This document shows, one piece after another, positions 7,881 through 14,292 of a DNA stretch of 14,292 bases. Position numbers and translations under genes: made by a program. The notes below the pieces were generated by a model. The model saw nothing but the letters and a program-made list of their open reading frames with translations. It did not search any database and had not been told where the DNA came from. The DNA lies in contig DCHN01000031.1 of NCBI GenBank assembly GCA_002315995.1, positions 1 to 14,292 on the forward strand, written 5' to 3'. Numbering within the stretch: position 1 is the stretch's first letter; every line of letters starts with the position of its first letter. The DNA comes from Bacteroidales bacterium UBA1751 (GTDB taxonomy: Bacteria > Bacteroidota > Bacteroidia > Bacteroidales > UBA932).

Positions 7881-7888
7881 TACTTTTG
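7881..7888 (+). promoter_or_regulatory. Bacteroidota -7 box for the ferritin gene
   Basis: TACTTTTG matches TAnnTTTG. The region where a -33 box would lie is T-rich but lacks an exact TTTG. Transcription would start around 7895, giving a leader of about 135 bases. Confidence 0.5.
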
Positions 7889-7890
7889 CA

Positions 7891-8029
7891 AAGAGTATCT
7901 CCACAAGAATATTTGAACCATCACAGTTCAAGAAACTAGAATTCAAAATAGAAAATTCAGGAAATATAAAACAGAATACAAGAAATAGAAAACAGAAAAC
8001 AAATATTAAATTATTTAAAACATACGAAT
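7891..8029 (+). other. Long A-rich 5' leader of the ferritin gene
   Basis: About 135 non-coding bases, strikingly poor in G+C. It opens with a 19-base element at 7891-7909 that recurs at 14248-14266. A small hairpin follows (TTGAAC at 7913-7918, loop of 7, GTTCAA at 7926-7931). The rest is degenerate purine-rich sequence with repeated ACAGAA/AGAAA words. No ORF or known riboswitch was recognised. Confidence 0.4.
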
Positions 8030-8515
8030 ATGATAAGCGCTAAAATGCAGGCGGCTATTAACGCCCAGATTAATGCAGAGATGTGGTCAGCATATCTCTA
8101 TTTGGCAATGTCAAACGATGCAGCACACAAGGGACTCAAAGGTGTGTCTCATTGGTTCCGCAAACAATATGATGAAGAGATGGTTCACGCATTCAAATTT
8201 GCAAGCTATCTCCAGTCTCAAATGGCAAAAGTAGAGCTCAAACCTATTGCAAAGGTTGATACAGAGTGGTCAAATGTTGTAAAGATGTTCGAGCAGACAA
8301 TTGCACACGAAAAGAAAGTCACTTCTCTCATAGTTGCTCTTTGCGACCAGGCTGCAAAAGAGAAGGATTACGCAACTTCAAATATGCTACAGTGGTATGT
8401 AAACGAGCAAATTGAAGAGGAGGAGACAGCTCAGGGTATTCTTGATGCACTCAATATGATTGGTGATGACAAGGCTGCCTTCTATATGTTTGACAAAGAA
8501 TTGGGTACAAGATAG
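8030..8515 (+). CDS. ftnA: Bacterial non-heme ferritin
   Basis: A 161-residue protein, the usual FTN length. It forms a 24-subunit cytoplasmic shell that oxidises Fe(II) and stores ferric mineral. All expected ferroxidase and third-site ligands are visible in FtnA numbering: E17, E50, H53, E94, E126, Q127, E129 and E130 (DEEMVHA at 48-54; NEQIEEEE at 125-132). Tyr24 is also present. The internal region lacks heme-binding bacterioferritin features, so FTN is preferred over Bfr. The ATG at 8030 puts E17 in register. The gene stands alone, with its own promoter and a following inverted repeat. Iron-dependent control is plausible, but no Fur-type box was recognised. Confidence 0.95.
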   Translation: MISAKMQAAINAQINAEMWSAYLYLAMSNDAAHKGLKGVSHWFRKQYDEEMVHAFKFASYLQSQMAKVELKPIAKVDTEWSNVVKMFEQTIAHEKKVTSLIVALCDQAAKEKDYATSNMLQWYVNEQIEEEETAQGILDALNMIGDDKAAFYMFDKELGTR

Positions 8516-8573
8516 TACCAGAAAGTTAAAATTGTGAAAGAGGTCAACAAAAAACCTCTAAAAACAAGACTCA

Positions 8574-8599
8574 CCCGTCCACAATGTATTGTGGACGGG
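8574..8599 (+). terminator. Strong inverted repeat downstream of ferritin, probable terminator
   Basis: CCCGTCCACAAT, GT, ATTGTGGACGGG form a perfect 12-bp inverted repeat; in RNA about 10 pairs with a 6-base loop. Only a weak T-rich tail (TTGATTTCT) follows. A smaller hairpin (GAGGT 8540-8544 with ACCTC 8554-8558) precedes it. Position 59 bases after the ferritin stop supports a terminator or RNA-stabilising hairpin. Confidence 0.65.
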
Positions 8600-8808
8600 T
8601 TGATTTCTATAATAGCGAACTATTTGTCACAATCTCTTTTGTATATTCGCACCATCCAAAATTTCTTAACAGTATTCAACCAAACACTTAACTTCTCATC
8701 TCGCCAGAGGCGAATATTATAAAATTTTGGGGAGAGTGCAGCAGAGCGAAACGGCTCTAAGTCTTTTTTTAATTTTAAAATAAATTCATTTTCAAATAAT
8801 TATTTAGA
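8600..8808. other. Spacer between ferritin and dehydrogenase; no convincing gene
   Basis: About 210 bases without a supportable CDS. It contains a GC hairpin (TCGCC 8701-8705, AGA, GGCGA 8709-8713), the near-promoter TAAAATTTTGG at 8720-8730, and a hairpin with T-run at 8743-8770. A small RNA or attenuated leader is possible but unproven. Confidence 0.3.
8743..8770 (+). terminator. Weak hairpin with T-run before the dehydrogenase gene
   Basis: AGAGC (8743-8747) pairs with GCTCT (8754-8758) over a GAAACG loop, followed by GTC and seven T. It could be a weak terminator or an attenuator in the leader of the next gene. Confidence 0.4.
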
Positions 8809-9513
8809 ATGAAAAAATTGGCATTCGTTACAGGTGGTAACAAAGGTATTGGATTTGGAATATGCAGACATCTGGGACTCTCAGGATGGAACATTGTTTT
8901 GGGTGCAAGAGAGGAATCGAGAGCTATGAAGGCCATTGAAAATCTGAAATCGGAAGGAATAGATGTGGAGGGATGGGTAAAACTTGAACTTACTGACATG
9001 GAGTCCATTGAGAATGCTGCAAAGAAAATTGAACAGAGTTGGCCAGAAATGGAACTGTTGGTTAACAATGCTGGCATTCCCGGCAATATGGCTCTAAAGA
9101 GTTGGGAAACACCTATTGTAGATATCCAACAAACAATGAAAGTAAACTTTGTTGGTACATTTTCGTTGACAAAAAGATTGATGCCTCTCATAATAAAAAA
9201 CAACGGGCGCATAGTAAATATAACCGTTCCTTCCGAAGTAAGTCCATATTGGCATCCTCTTGCATACGTTGCAAGCAAAGGAGCTCAGAACGAGATGACC
9301 GCCATTATGGCAATGGATCTTAAACAGAACAACATTAACGCCGAGATTTTCAACATACATCCTGGACCAACAACTACAGATCTCAATGGTAATATGGCAC
9401 TGCCCGGATTCCACAAACCGGATACAGTAGGGGAAAAGGTAGCCGAACTGATAAATGACGGCAAAAATCATAACGGAGAGTTCATTGAACTCTACCCAAT
9501 TGTTCAAGAATAA
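8809..9513 (+). CDS. Short-chain dehydrogenase/reductase (SDR), carbonyl reductase-like
   Basis: A 234-residue NAD(P)-dependent oxidoreductase. The cofactor loop is TGGNKGIG at 8-15, NNAG is at 86-89, and the structural/catalytic Asn is N113 in MKVNFVG. The active-site Tyr and Lys are Y153 and K157 in AYVASK. In ungapped alignment with the usual N-[IV]-S-S motif, the catalytic Ser position is V140 (NITVPSE at 137-143), with T139 and S142 as the nearest hydroxyls. The C-terminal HPGPTTTDL resembles the HPGWVKTDM stretch of plant and bacterial carbonyl reductase-like SDRs. The first basic residues favour NADPH, but this is weak. Substrate is unknown. It is monocistronic, between a spacer with hairpins and a tandem-repeat array. 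Confidence 0.9.
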   Translation: MKKLAFVTGGNKGIGFGICRHLGLSGWNIVLGAREESRAMKAIENLKSEGIDVEGWVKLELTDMESIENAAKKIEQSWPEMELLVNNAGIPGNMALKSWETPIVDIQQTMKVNFVGTFSLTKRLMPLIIKNNGRIVNITVPSEVSPYWHPLAYVASKGAQNEMTAIMAMDLKQNNINAEIFNIHPGPTTTDLNGNMALPGFHKPDTVGEKVAELINDGKNHNGEFIELYPIVQE

Positions 9514-9520
9514 GACCAGA

Positions 9521-9607
9521 CATAATTTCAGGCATTATGCATTTCACTCCATAATTTCGGGCATTATGTATTTTGCTCCATATTGTTGGGAATTATGTGT
9601 ATTGCTC
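9521..9607. repeat. Three tandem 29-bp repeats with palindromic core
   Basis: Units at 9521-9549, 9550-9578 and 9579-9607 follow each other without spacers. Units 1 and 2 each contain CATAAT-N7-ATTATG, an inverted repeat with a 6-bp stem; each unit ends in a CACTC or GCTC tail. Unit 3 is more diverged. The array starts 7 bases after the dehydrogenase stop. Confidence 0.75.
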
Positions 9608-9714
9608 CATTATTATTTATTATTTGGTTATTTATTATTGATTATTGGGTTATTAATAGATTTATGGTATGACTGTTGTTGTTATTTATAATTATTCAAA
9701 ATAAGACAATAATC
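9608..9714. other. TTATT-rich low-complexity spacer
   Basis: Degenerate TTATT/ATTATTG repetition over about 50 bases, then an AT-rich leader to the next ATG. TAGATTTA at 9657-9664 matches seven of eight positions of the TAnnTTTG box counted as TA and TTTG plus free bases, and may be the promoter of the next gene; it lacks a TTTG at 20 bases. Confidence 0.3.
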
Positions 9715-10899
9715 ATGAAACTGAGTATGAAAAAATTATATCTATATATTCTGGCACTGAGTTTCGTTCTCGCTCTTCCAGCCGGCATGCTGAAAGCACA
9801 GTCGCTGAAGGGGCACATATCGCTCAACGACTCAATTCCGGCGGAATTCGCCACTGTACATATACCTGCAACTGGGCAGGTTACCACCGCCGACAGGAAC
9901 GGCAACTATATTCTTGAGAATGTTCCAAAGGGCACGGTCAACGTTGAGTATTCATATATAGGATACAAGACCATATACAGCAAACTTCCAATAAAGGAGT
10001 CAAAGACATATATCCTCAACCAGCGCATGGAGCCTGAAGTCATTGCCCTGGATGCTGTATTTGTTACTCCAGACGAGGATGACATGGCAACCTACATTCT
10101 TAAAAAGATTGCCCAAAAAGCAAAGGAGAACAGGACAAAACTCAACTACAACGCTACCGTAATGCAGGATTTCAAGGCAAAGGATGCCGATATAGTTCCT
10201 ATGCTTCTGTCAAAGACCACATTCTGGATGCTCAAGCAGGCGGTAAAGGTTGCCGGAAAGGGCGCAATAATGGATTATGTACTGCAGAACAGAAGCGTAG
10301 AGGTGTCGGTTAGAACAGATATTGAACAGAGGGGAAAGAAAATCAGTTGGAATAATAAAAAAGTAATTGCCAGCAACCCTACTTTGAGCAAAAAAGCAGA
10401 ATCGCAGCTACTGTCAATGATGGAGATGGAACTCTTTGAAATAGTCTACTCAAAAGATAATGCCTGGGGTGAGAAAGGGAGAAAAGATTACGTATTCAAT
10501 GTAAAAGGAAACATTGAAGTAAATGGCAAAACAGTATATATTCTTGAGGGTAAAGCACCAAAAAGCCAGTACCTTACAGACAAGACCATTTATGTTGTAG
10601 ATGGCGACTGGGGCATACTCAGAGTTGACGAAAAATCACAGATGAGCACCCGAAGGCTTGAATGCAGAGATATTGGAAACGGCATTTATATGCCAATTAC
10701 ATTGGTCGACAGGCCTTCACTCATGTCATTCGACAAAATGGTTGACAAGGCAAAAGTCGCAGTTGATTCTCTGGAAGAGAAACCAAGCCGAATTGTAAGA
10801 AAGGGAATGGAACGGGCTGAGGAGCTTCTCCAAGGCGAAAGGAAGTTCACACCCTACGCCTCACACAACTTCAGCATAGTTTATTCCACTGTAAAATAA
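9715..10899 (+). CDS. Secreted CarboxypepD_reg-like domain protein
   Basis: A 394-residue protein with a Sec signal peptide (two candidate Met starts, 9715 and 9727; cleavage near MLKAQ|S at 28-30). Residues about 31-110 form a carboxypeptidase D regulatory-like beta domain (LKGHISLNDSIPAEFATVHIP, DRNGNYILENVPKGTVNVEYSYIGYKT), common at the N-terminus of TonB-dependent and other outer-membrane proteins of Bacteroidota. The following ATYILKKIAQKAKENRTKLNYNATV resembles the region after this domain in DUF5686-type proteins. Residues about 265-335 (ILEGKAPKSQYLTDKTIYVVDGDWGILRVDEKS) look like a LolA-like beta sheet. The long C-terminal beta-barrel of full DUF5686 proteins is absent, so it is probably periplasmic or outer-membrane associated. 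Function unknown. Confidence 0.75.
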   Translation: MKLSMKKLYLYILALSFVLALPAGMLKAQSLKGHISLNDSIPAEFATVHIPATGQVTTADRNGNYILENVPKGTVNVEYSYIGYKTIYSKLPIKESKTYILNQRMEPEVIALDAVFVTPDEDDMATYILKKIAQKAKENRTKLNYNATVMQDFKAKDADIVPMLLSKTTFWMLKQAVKVAGKGAIMDYVLQNRSVEVSVRTDIEQRGKKISWNNKKVIASNPTLSKKAESQLLSMMEMELFEIVYSKDNAWGEKGRKDYVFNVKGNIEVNGKTVYILEGKAPKSQYLTDKTIYVVDGDWGILRVDEKSQMSTRRLECRDIGNGIYMPITLVDRPSLMSFDKMVDKAKVAVDSLEEKPSRIVRKGMERAEELLQGERKFTPYASHNFSIVYSTVK

Positions 10900-10930
10900 T
10901 AAACAGTTATCTTCTGATATAAGTGAATCT

Positions 10931-10972
10931 CAAAAAAATAAAGCATGTCCACGACATGCTTTATTATTTTGT
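10931..10972. terminator. Bidirectional intrinsic terminator
   Basis: AATAAAGCATGTC (10937-10949), loop CAC, GACATGCTTTATT (10953-10965): a perfect 13-bp stem. T-rich sequence follows on both strands (a longer unbroken T-run on the minus strand). It sits between the convergent secreted-protein gene and guaA and can end both transcripts. Confidence 0.88.
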
Positions 10973-10982
10973 ATTGTAGTTA

Positions 10983-12500
10983 CTACAGCCACTCTATTGT
11001 TGCAGGTGGTTTTGAGGAGATGTCATAACATACTCTGTTCACACCCTTCACCTTATTTATTATCTCATTGCTGATGTGGCGAAGGAACTCGTATGGAAGA
11101 TCGGCCCAGTCTGCTGTCATGGCATCAACGCTTGTAACGGCACGCAGAGCAACCGCATGGTCATATGTTCTCTCATCACCCATTACACCAACAGTTCTGT
11201 CGGCAAGAAGAATTGCGCCAGCCTGCCAAACCTTGTCGTAGAGGTCCCACTCGCGAAGGCCATTGATGAATATTGCATCAGCCTCCTGAAGAACCTGAAC
11301 CTTCCAAGGAGTGATTTCTCCAATAATTCTTACAGCAAGACCAGGCCCTGGGAAAGGATGACGGCTTATAAGAATCTTAGGAATGCCAAGGTGGTAACCA
11401 ACCTGCCTAACCTCATCCTTGAAGAGCCATTTGAGCGGTTCGCATAGCTGCAGATGCATATCCTTTGGAAGACCACCGACATTGTGGTGGCTCTTTATAA
11501 CCTTGCCGGTAATGTTCATGCTCTCTATTCTATCGGGATAGATTGTTCCCTGTGCAAGCCATTTGGCATCAGTAATCTTACCTGCCTCCTCATTGAAGAC
11601 TTTGATGAAGTCGGCACCAATGATCTTTCTCTTCTGCTCAGGATCCTCAACTCCTTCAAGATCTTTAAAGAAGGTTGCAGAGGCATCAACACCTATTACA
11701 TTAAGACCCAAGCATTTATAGTTTTCCATTACATCAGTGAACTCATCTTTTCTCAGCAGGCCATGGTTCACGAAGATGCAGGTAAGTTTGTCACCTATCG
11801 CCTTGTTGATAAGAACGGCAGCAACCGTTGAATCAACGCCACCGCTAAGTCCAAGAATCACACGGTCATCCTTAACCTGATCCTTTATCTCGGCAACAGT
11901 CTTCTCAATGAATGAATCAGATGTCCATTCATTGCGGCTTCCACATATCTTTGTTACGAAATTATTCAGAAGGAGTGTTCCCTGAATGGAGTGCGACACC
12001 TCCGGATGGAACTGAACTCCCCACACACGTTTCTCCCTGTTTTCAAAAGCTGCATATTTTACGCTGTCTGTGGAGCCGGCAAGCGTGTACCCTTCAGGAA
12101 TGGCTGTGATGGAATCGCCATGGCTCATCCAAATCTGCGAATCAGCAGTAAAGCCTTCAAACAGAGGTGAATCCTTAACAGTATTGAGTTTGGCTCTTCC
12201 ATACTCCCTTGTTCCTACACTCTCCACCTTGCCGCCATACTGCCAACTTATGAGCTGAGCCCCATAGCAGATTCCAAGAACTGGATACTTTCCAATGATT
12301 CCGGATATGTCAGGATGGAAAGCATCCTCTGCATACACGCTCAGAGGAGATCCTCCAAAGATGACACCAATGATATCCGGGTCATCCTTAGGGAATTTGT
12401 TGTAAGGGAAGATTTCGCAAAACGTACCAATCTCACGTATTCTACGCGCAATAAGTTGTGTGGTCTGCGACCCAAAATCTAAAATGATGATTTTCTGCAT
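10983..12500 (-). CDS. guaA: GMP synthase (glutamine-hydrolysing)
   Basis: A 505-residue cytoplasmic enzyme that converts XMP, ATP and glutamine to GMP in the last step of guanine nucleotide synthesis. The N-terminal class I amidotransferase domain (about 1-190) has the nucleophile C78 in GICYGAQLI and the H165/E167 pair in VQFHPEVSH. The ATP pyrophosphatase domain carries the PP-loop SGGVDS at 219-224. The C-terminal dimerisation domain includes SRHPFPGPGLAVR at 379-391 and ends in PPATIEWL (PPATIEWE is usual). Length is normal. The ATG at 12500 comes 2 bases after the stop of the Na/Pi transporter gene, so the two are co-transcribed. No separate guaB or purine riboswitch is present here. 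Confidence 0.98.
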   Translation of the reverse strand: MQKIIILDFGSQTTQLIARRIREIGTFCEIFPYNKFPKDDPDIIGVIFGGSPLSVYAEDAFHPDISGIIGKYPVLGICYGAQLISWQYGGKVESVGTREYGRAKLNTVKDSPLFEGFTADSQIWMSHGDSITAIPEGYTLAGSTDSVKYAAFENREKRVWGVQFHPEVSHSIQGTLLLNNFVTKICGSRNEWTSDSFIEKTVAEIKDQVKDDRVILGLSGGVDSTVAAVLINKAIGDKLTCIFVNHGLLRKDEFTDVMENYKCLGLNVIGVDASATFFKDLEGVEDPEQKRKIIGADFIKVFNEEAGKITDAKWLAQGTIYPDRIESMNITGKVIKSHHNVGGLPKDMHLQLCEPLKWLFKDEVRQVGYHLGIPKILISRHPFPGPGLAVRIIGEITPWKVQVLQEADAIFINGLREWDLYDKVWQAGAILLADRTVGVMGDERTYDHAVALRAVTSVDAMTADWADLPYEFLRHISNEIINKVKGVNRVCYDISSKPPATIEWL

Positions 12501-12502
12501 AT

Positions 12503-14197
12503 CTATATACTATCTGTTTTCAACGTTCTTATGCTCTTGGCTACATTTATCATGTGGTCGGCTATTCTCTCGGTATCTGATGAGAATTCAAGGTACTGAG
12601 CACCGGTTGATGGCGTGCACACACCCTGAGAAAGACGCAGAATATGGTTGTCTTCCATAAGCTTTGTATAGTCATCAATCTGCTCCTCAATTTCATTTGC
12701 CGCTTCAAGTTCTTCAAGGCTCTCAAGTTCGTATGCTCGCAGTGCCCTATCGAACAGGTTGTGAACAAGAATCTTCAACTGGCTTATTTCATAGAGCGCA
12801 TTGTCGGAAAAGCGTGTTCCCTCCTCTTTCAAAGCATCTGCATACTCAACAATATTCACGGCATAGTCTCCTATTCGCTCTACATCCCTAACAGTTCTGA
12901 ATGTAGTGGAGAGATACAAATGGTCATGGTTGCTGATTCCCGTTTTGCCGGAGAGCTTCACTACGAACTCAATAAGTGACTGGTTAATGAAATTCAGCCT
13001 CTCTTCCACCTTGTTGAACTTTTCTCTTGTCTCAAAGTTCATTGAACTTATTATATCAACGGAACGATCAAAATTCTCCAGTGCCAGATGGAACATTCCT
13101 GTAATCTCCCTCTTTGTCTGAGCCACAGCCAATGGAGGTGTACTCAGCATGTTGTCATCAACATATGACAACTTCATCACGCTCTCCATTGCTACCGTAG
13201 TCTCTGGAATCATACGGGTTACACTCTTAACCAGAAGGTCTGTAAGTGGAAGTATGAGAATTACAGTAACTACATTGAAAATAGTATGGAACATTGCAAG
13301 CTGCACCTGAGGAGCTCCAGGGAACATATACTCAAAGAGAGTCCCATAACTTACCCTGCCTGCAGTGAACAATCCAATGAAGAGTGCGGCAACCATAAAG
13401 ACAACAACACCGCTACAGTTGAAAATCAAATGAATAAGTGCTGTTCTCTTGGCATTTCTTCCACTTGTAATACCAGCAATAATTGCAACGACACAGGAAC
13501 CTATATTGGAACCCATTGTAAGATAGATTCCCTGATCCAGAGAAATGAGCCCTGTAACAACCATTGCAAGGGCTATTGATGTCATTACCGATGAACTCTG
13601 TATTATGGCAGTGAAAACGGCGCCAAGAACAACCAGAAGCAGTGGATTACTTATGCGGGCCAGAAAAGTCTTTACCCCATCCAAGGCTGCGAACTCATCC
13701 ATTGACCCACTCATAAGAGAGAGTCCCACGAAGAGCATACCAAATCCAGCAAGGATTCCTCCGGCGGTTTTCATAGAAACTTTCTTGGAGAATAGAGCCA
13801 TAAAGGCACCAACTCCTGCAAAAGCTGAAAAAATAACTGTAGTGGATATTGAATTGCCACCACCGAACATACCCAATGCCACAATCTGAGCGGTAACCGT
13901 AGTACCAATATTCGCTCCATATATGATTGTTGCCGCCTGCGCCAAAGAGATGATTCCAGCATTTACAAAACCAATTGTCATTACGGTAGTTGCACCGGAA
14001 CTTTGAATTGCGGCAGTACCAACAGTTCCAATTCCTACACCCAACAGACGGCTGCCGGACGCTCTTTCAAAAAGTTGCTTGAGTTTGTCTGAACTTGCCG
14101 ATTCAAGATTGGAGCTCATCATCTGACAGGCAATCAAGAAGATGCCAATGCCTGCTAAGAGGGTTAAAACAGATGAGATAATGGTAACTGCCCCCAT
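12503..14197 (-). CDS. Na/Pi cotransporter family protein with C-terminal PhoU-like domain
   Basis: A 564-residue membrane protein. The two inverted Na/Pi cotransport repeats show QSSGATT at 65-71 with GANIGTT at 95-101, and QSSSVMT at 200-206 with GSNIGSC at 229-235. After about residue 330 the protein becomes cytoplasmic and helical, with two PhoU-type metal-binding motifs, DVERIGDYAVNI at 438-449 and DTERIADHMINV at 541-552. This is the YjbB/NptA-PhoU architecture, which moves phosphate across the inner membrane, possibly as exporter. The ATG at 14197 is chosen because the in-frame TTG at 14233 lies in the -7 box. The gene is followed after 2 bases by guaA. Direction of phosphate transport is not readable from sequence. 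Confidence 0.93.
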   Translation of the reverse strand: MGAVTIISSVLTLLAGIGIFLIACQMMSSNLESASSDKLKQLFERASGSRLLGVGIGTVGTAAIQSSGATTVMTIGFVNAGIISLAQAATIIYGANIGTTVTAQIVALGMFGGGNSISTTVIFSAFAGVGAFMALFSKKVSMKTAGGILAGFGMLFVGLSLMSGSMDEFAALDGVKTFLARISNPLLLVVLGAVFTAIIQSSSVMTSIALAMVVTGLISLDQGIYLTMGSNIGSCVVAIIAGITSGRNAKRTALIHLIFNCSGVVVFMVAALFIGLFTAGRVSYGTLFEYMFPGAPQVQLAMFHTIFNVVTVILILPLTDLLVKSVTRMIPETTVAMESVMKLSYVDDNMLSTPPLAVAQTKREITGMFHLALENFDRSVDIISSMNFETREKFNKVEERLNFINQSLIEFVVKLSGKTGISNHDHLYLSTTFRTVRDVERIGDYAVNIVEYADALKEEGTRFSDNALYEISQLKILVHNLFDRALRAYELESLEELEAANEIEEQIDDYTKLMEDNHILRLSQGVCTPSTGAQYLEFSSDTERIADHMINVAKSIRTLKTDSI

Positions 14198-14230
14198 GAA
14201 AAGAGTAATCTTAAAGTAAGAAATAATACG

Positions 14231-14262
14231 CAAATATACCCTTTAACAAGAGTATCTCCAAA
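14231..14262 (-). promoter_or_regulatory. Full-consensus Bacteroidota promoter of the Na/Pi transporter-guaA operon
   Basis: On the minus strand TTTG (14262-14259), a 20-base spacer, then TATATTTG (14238-14231) match TTTG-N20-TAnnTTTG. Leader to the ATG at 14197 is about 27 bases. The spacer overlaps the 19-base element shared with the ferritin leader. Confidence 0.75.
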
Positions 14263-14266
14263 AGAA
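14248..14266 (+). repeat. 19-base element shared with the ferritin leader
   Basis: AAGAGTATCTCCAAAAGAA here and AAGAGTATCTCCACAAGAA at 7891-7909 differ at one base. Both lie 10-11 bases after the start of a TA...TTT -7-like motif on the same strand. A plus-strand gene may begin at the ATG at 14288, but too little is visible to call it. Confidence 0.5.
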
Positions 14267-14292
14267 AAGGGAAAAGGGAACAGGAATATGAA

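Noticed and set aside
8534..8722. 62-codon GTG-start open frame downstream of ferritin
   Set aside because: It runs through the strong inverted repeat at 8574-8599 and shows no recognisable protein features; it remains a weak possibility only.
9521..9607. Possible small CRISPR array (29-bp repeat units)
   Set aside because: Units are directly adjacent with no spacers, diverge from each other, and no cas gene is near.
14198..14233. TTG-start extension of the Na/Pi transporter
   Set aside because: The TTG is part of the -7 box TATATTTG, so it cannot be within the mRNA made from that promoter.

Overview
The window looks like a chromosomal segment from a Bacteroidota genome, probably Bacteroidales. 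Three things point there: repeated promoter elements of the form TAnnTTTG, in two cases with a TTTG box exactly 20 bases upstream; few recognisable Shine-Dalgarno sequences; and lineage-typical proteins (a CarboxypepD_reg-like secreted protein, a relaxed-lipobox lipoprotein, a RNTIYLYIRT-type flippase). No rRNA, tRNA, transposase, phage or CRISPR feature was seen. Gene content is mostly housekeeping and surface-related.

Layout: (1) 1-991, minus strand, a partial periplasmic-binding-protein/ABC-permease fusion whose binding domain is in permuted order; its C-terminus lies beyond the left edge. (2) 1126-2346, plus strand, a GT4 glycosyltransferase, divergent from the first gene and converging on the next operon with a short 3' overlap. 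(3) 2340-6648, minus strand, a tight overlapping operon: nucleoside phosphorylase, GT-B-like glycosyltransferase, polysaccharide flippase, lipoprotein of unknown function. Its promoter lies in the last codons of azlD. (4) 6742-7770, minus strand, azlC-azlD branched-chain amino acid exporter. (5) 8030-8515, plus strand, ferritin with a long A-rich leader and a downstream 12-bp inverted repeat. (6) 8600-8808, an unexplained spacer with small hairpins. (7) 8809-9513, plus strand, a short-chain dehydrogenase with a substituted catalytic serine, followed by three 29-bp tandem repeats. (8) 9715-10899, plus strand, a secreted CarboxypepD_reg-domain protein. (9) 10983-14197, minus strand, a Na/Pi cotransporter and guaA separated by 2 bases. 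A strong bidirectional terminator separates (8) from (9).

How the genes fit together: the glycosyltransferases and flippase suggest an accessory surface-glycan function. The phosphorylase and guaA belong to nucleotide metabolism. The ABC fusion and AzlCD move small molecules, probably amino acids, in and out. Ferritin stores iron. I found no obvious new multi-gene defence or mobile system. The points most worth checking are the permuted binding-protein fusion, a 19-base element shared by two promoter-proximal regions, the 29-bp palindromic tandem repeats, and the phosphorylase-led glycan operon.
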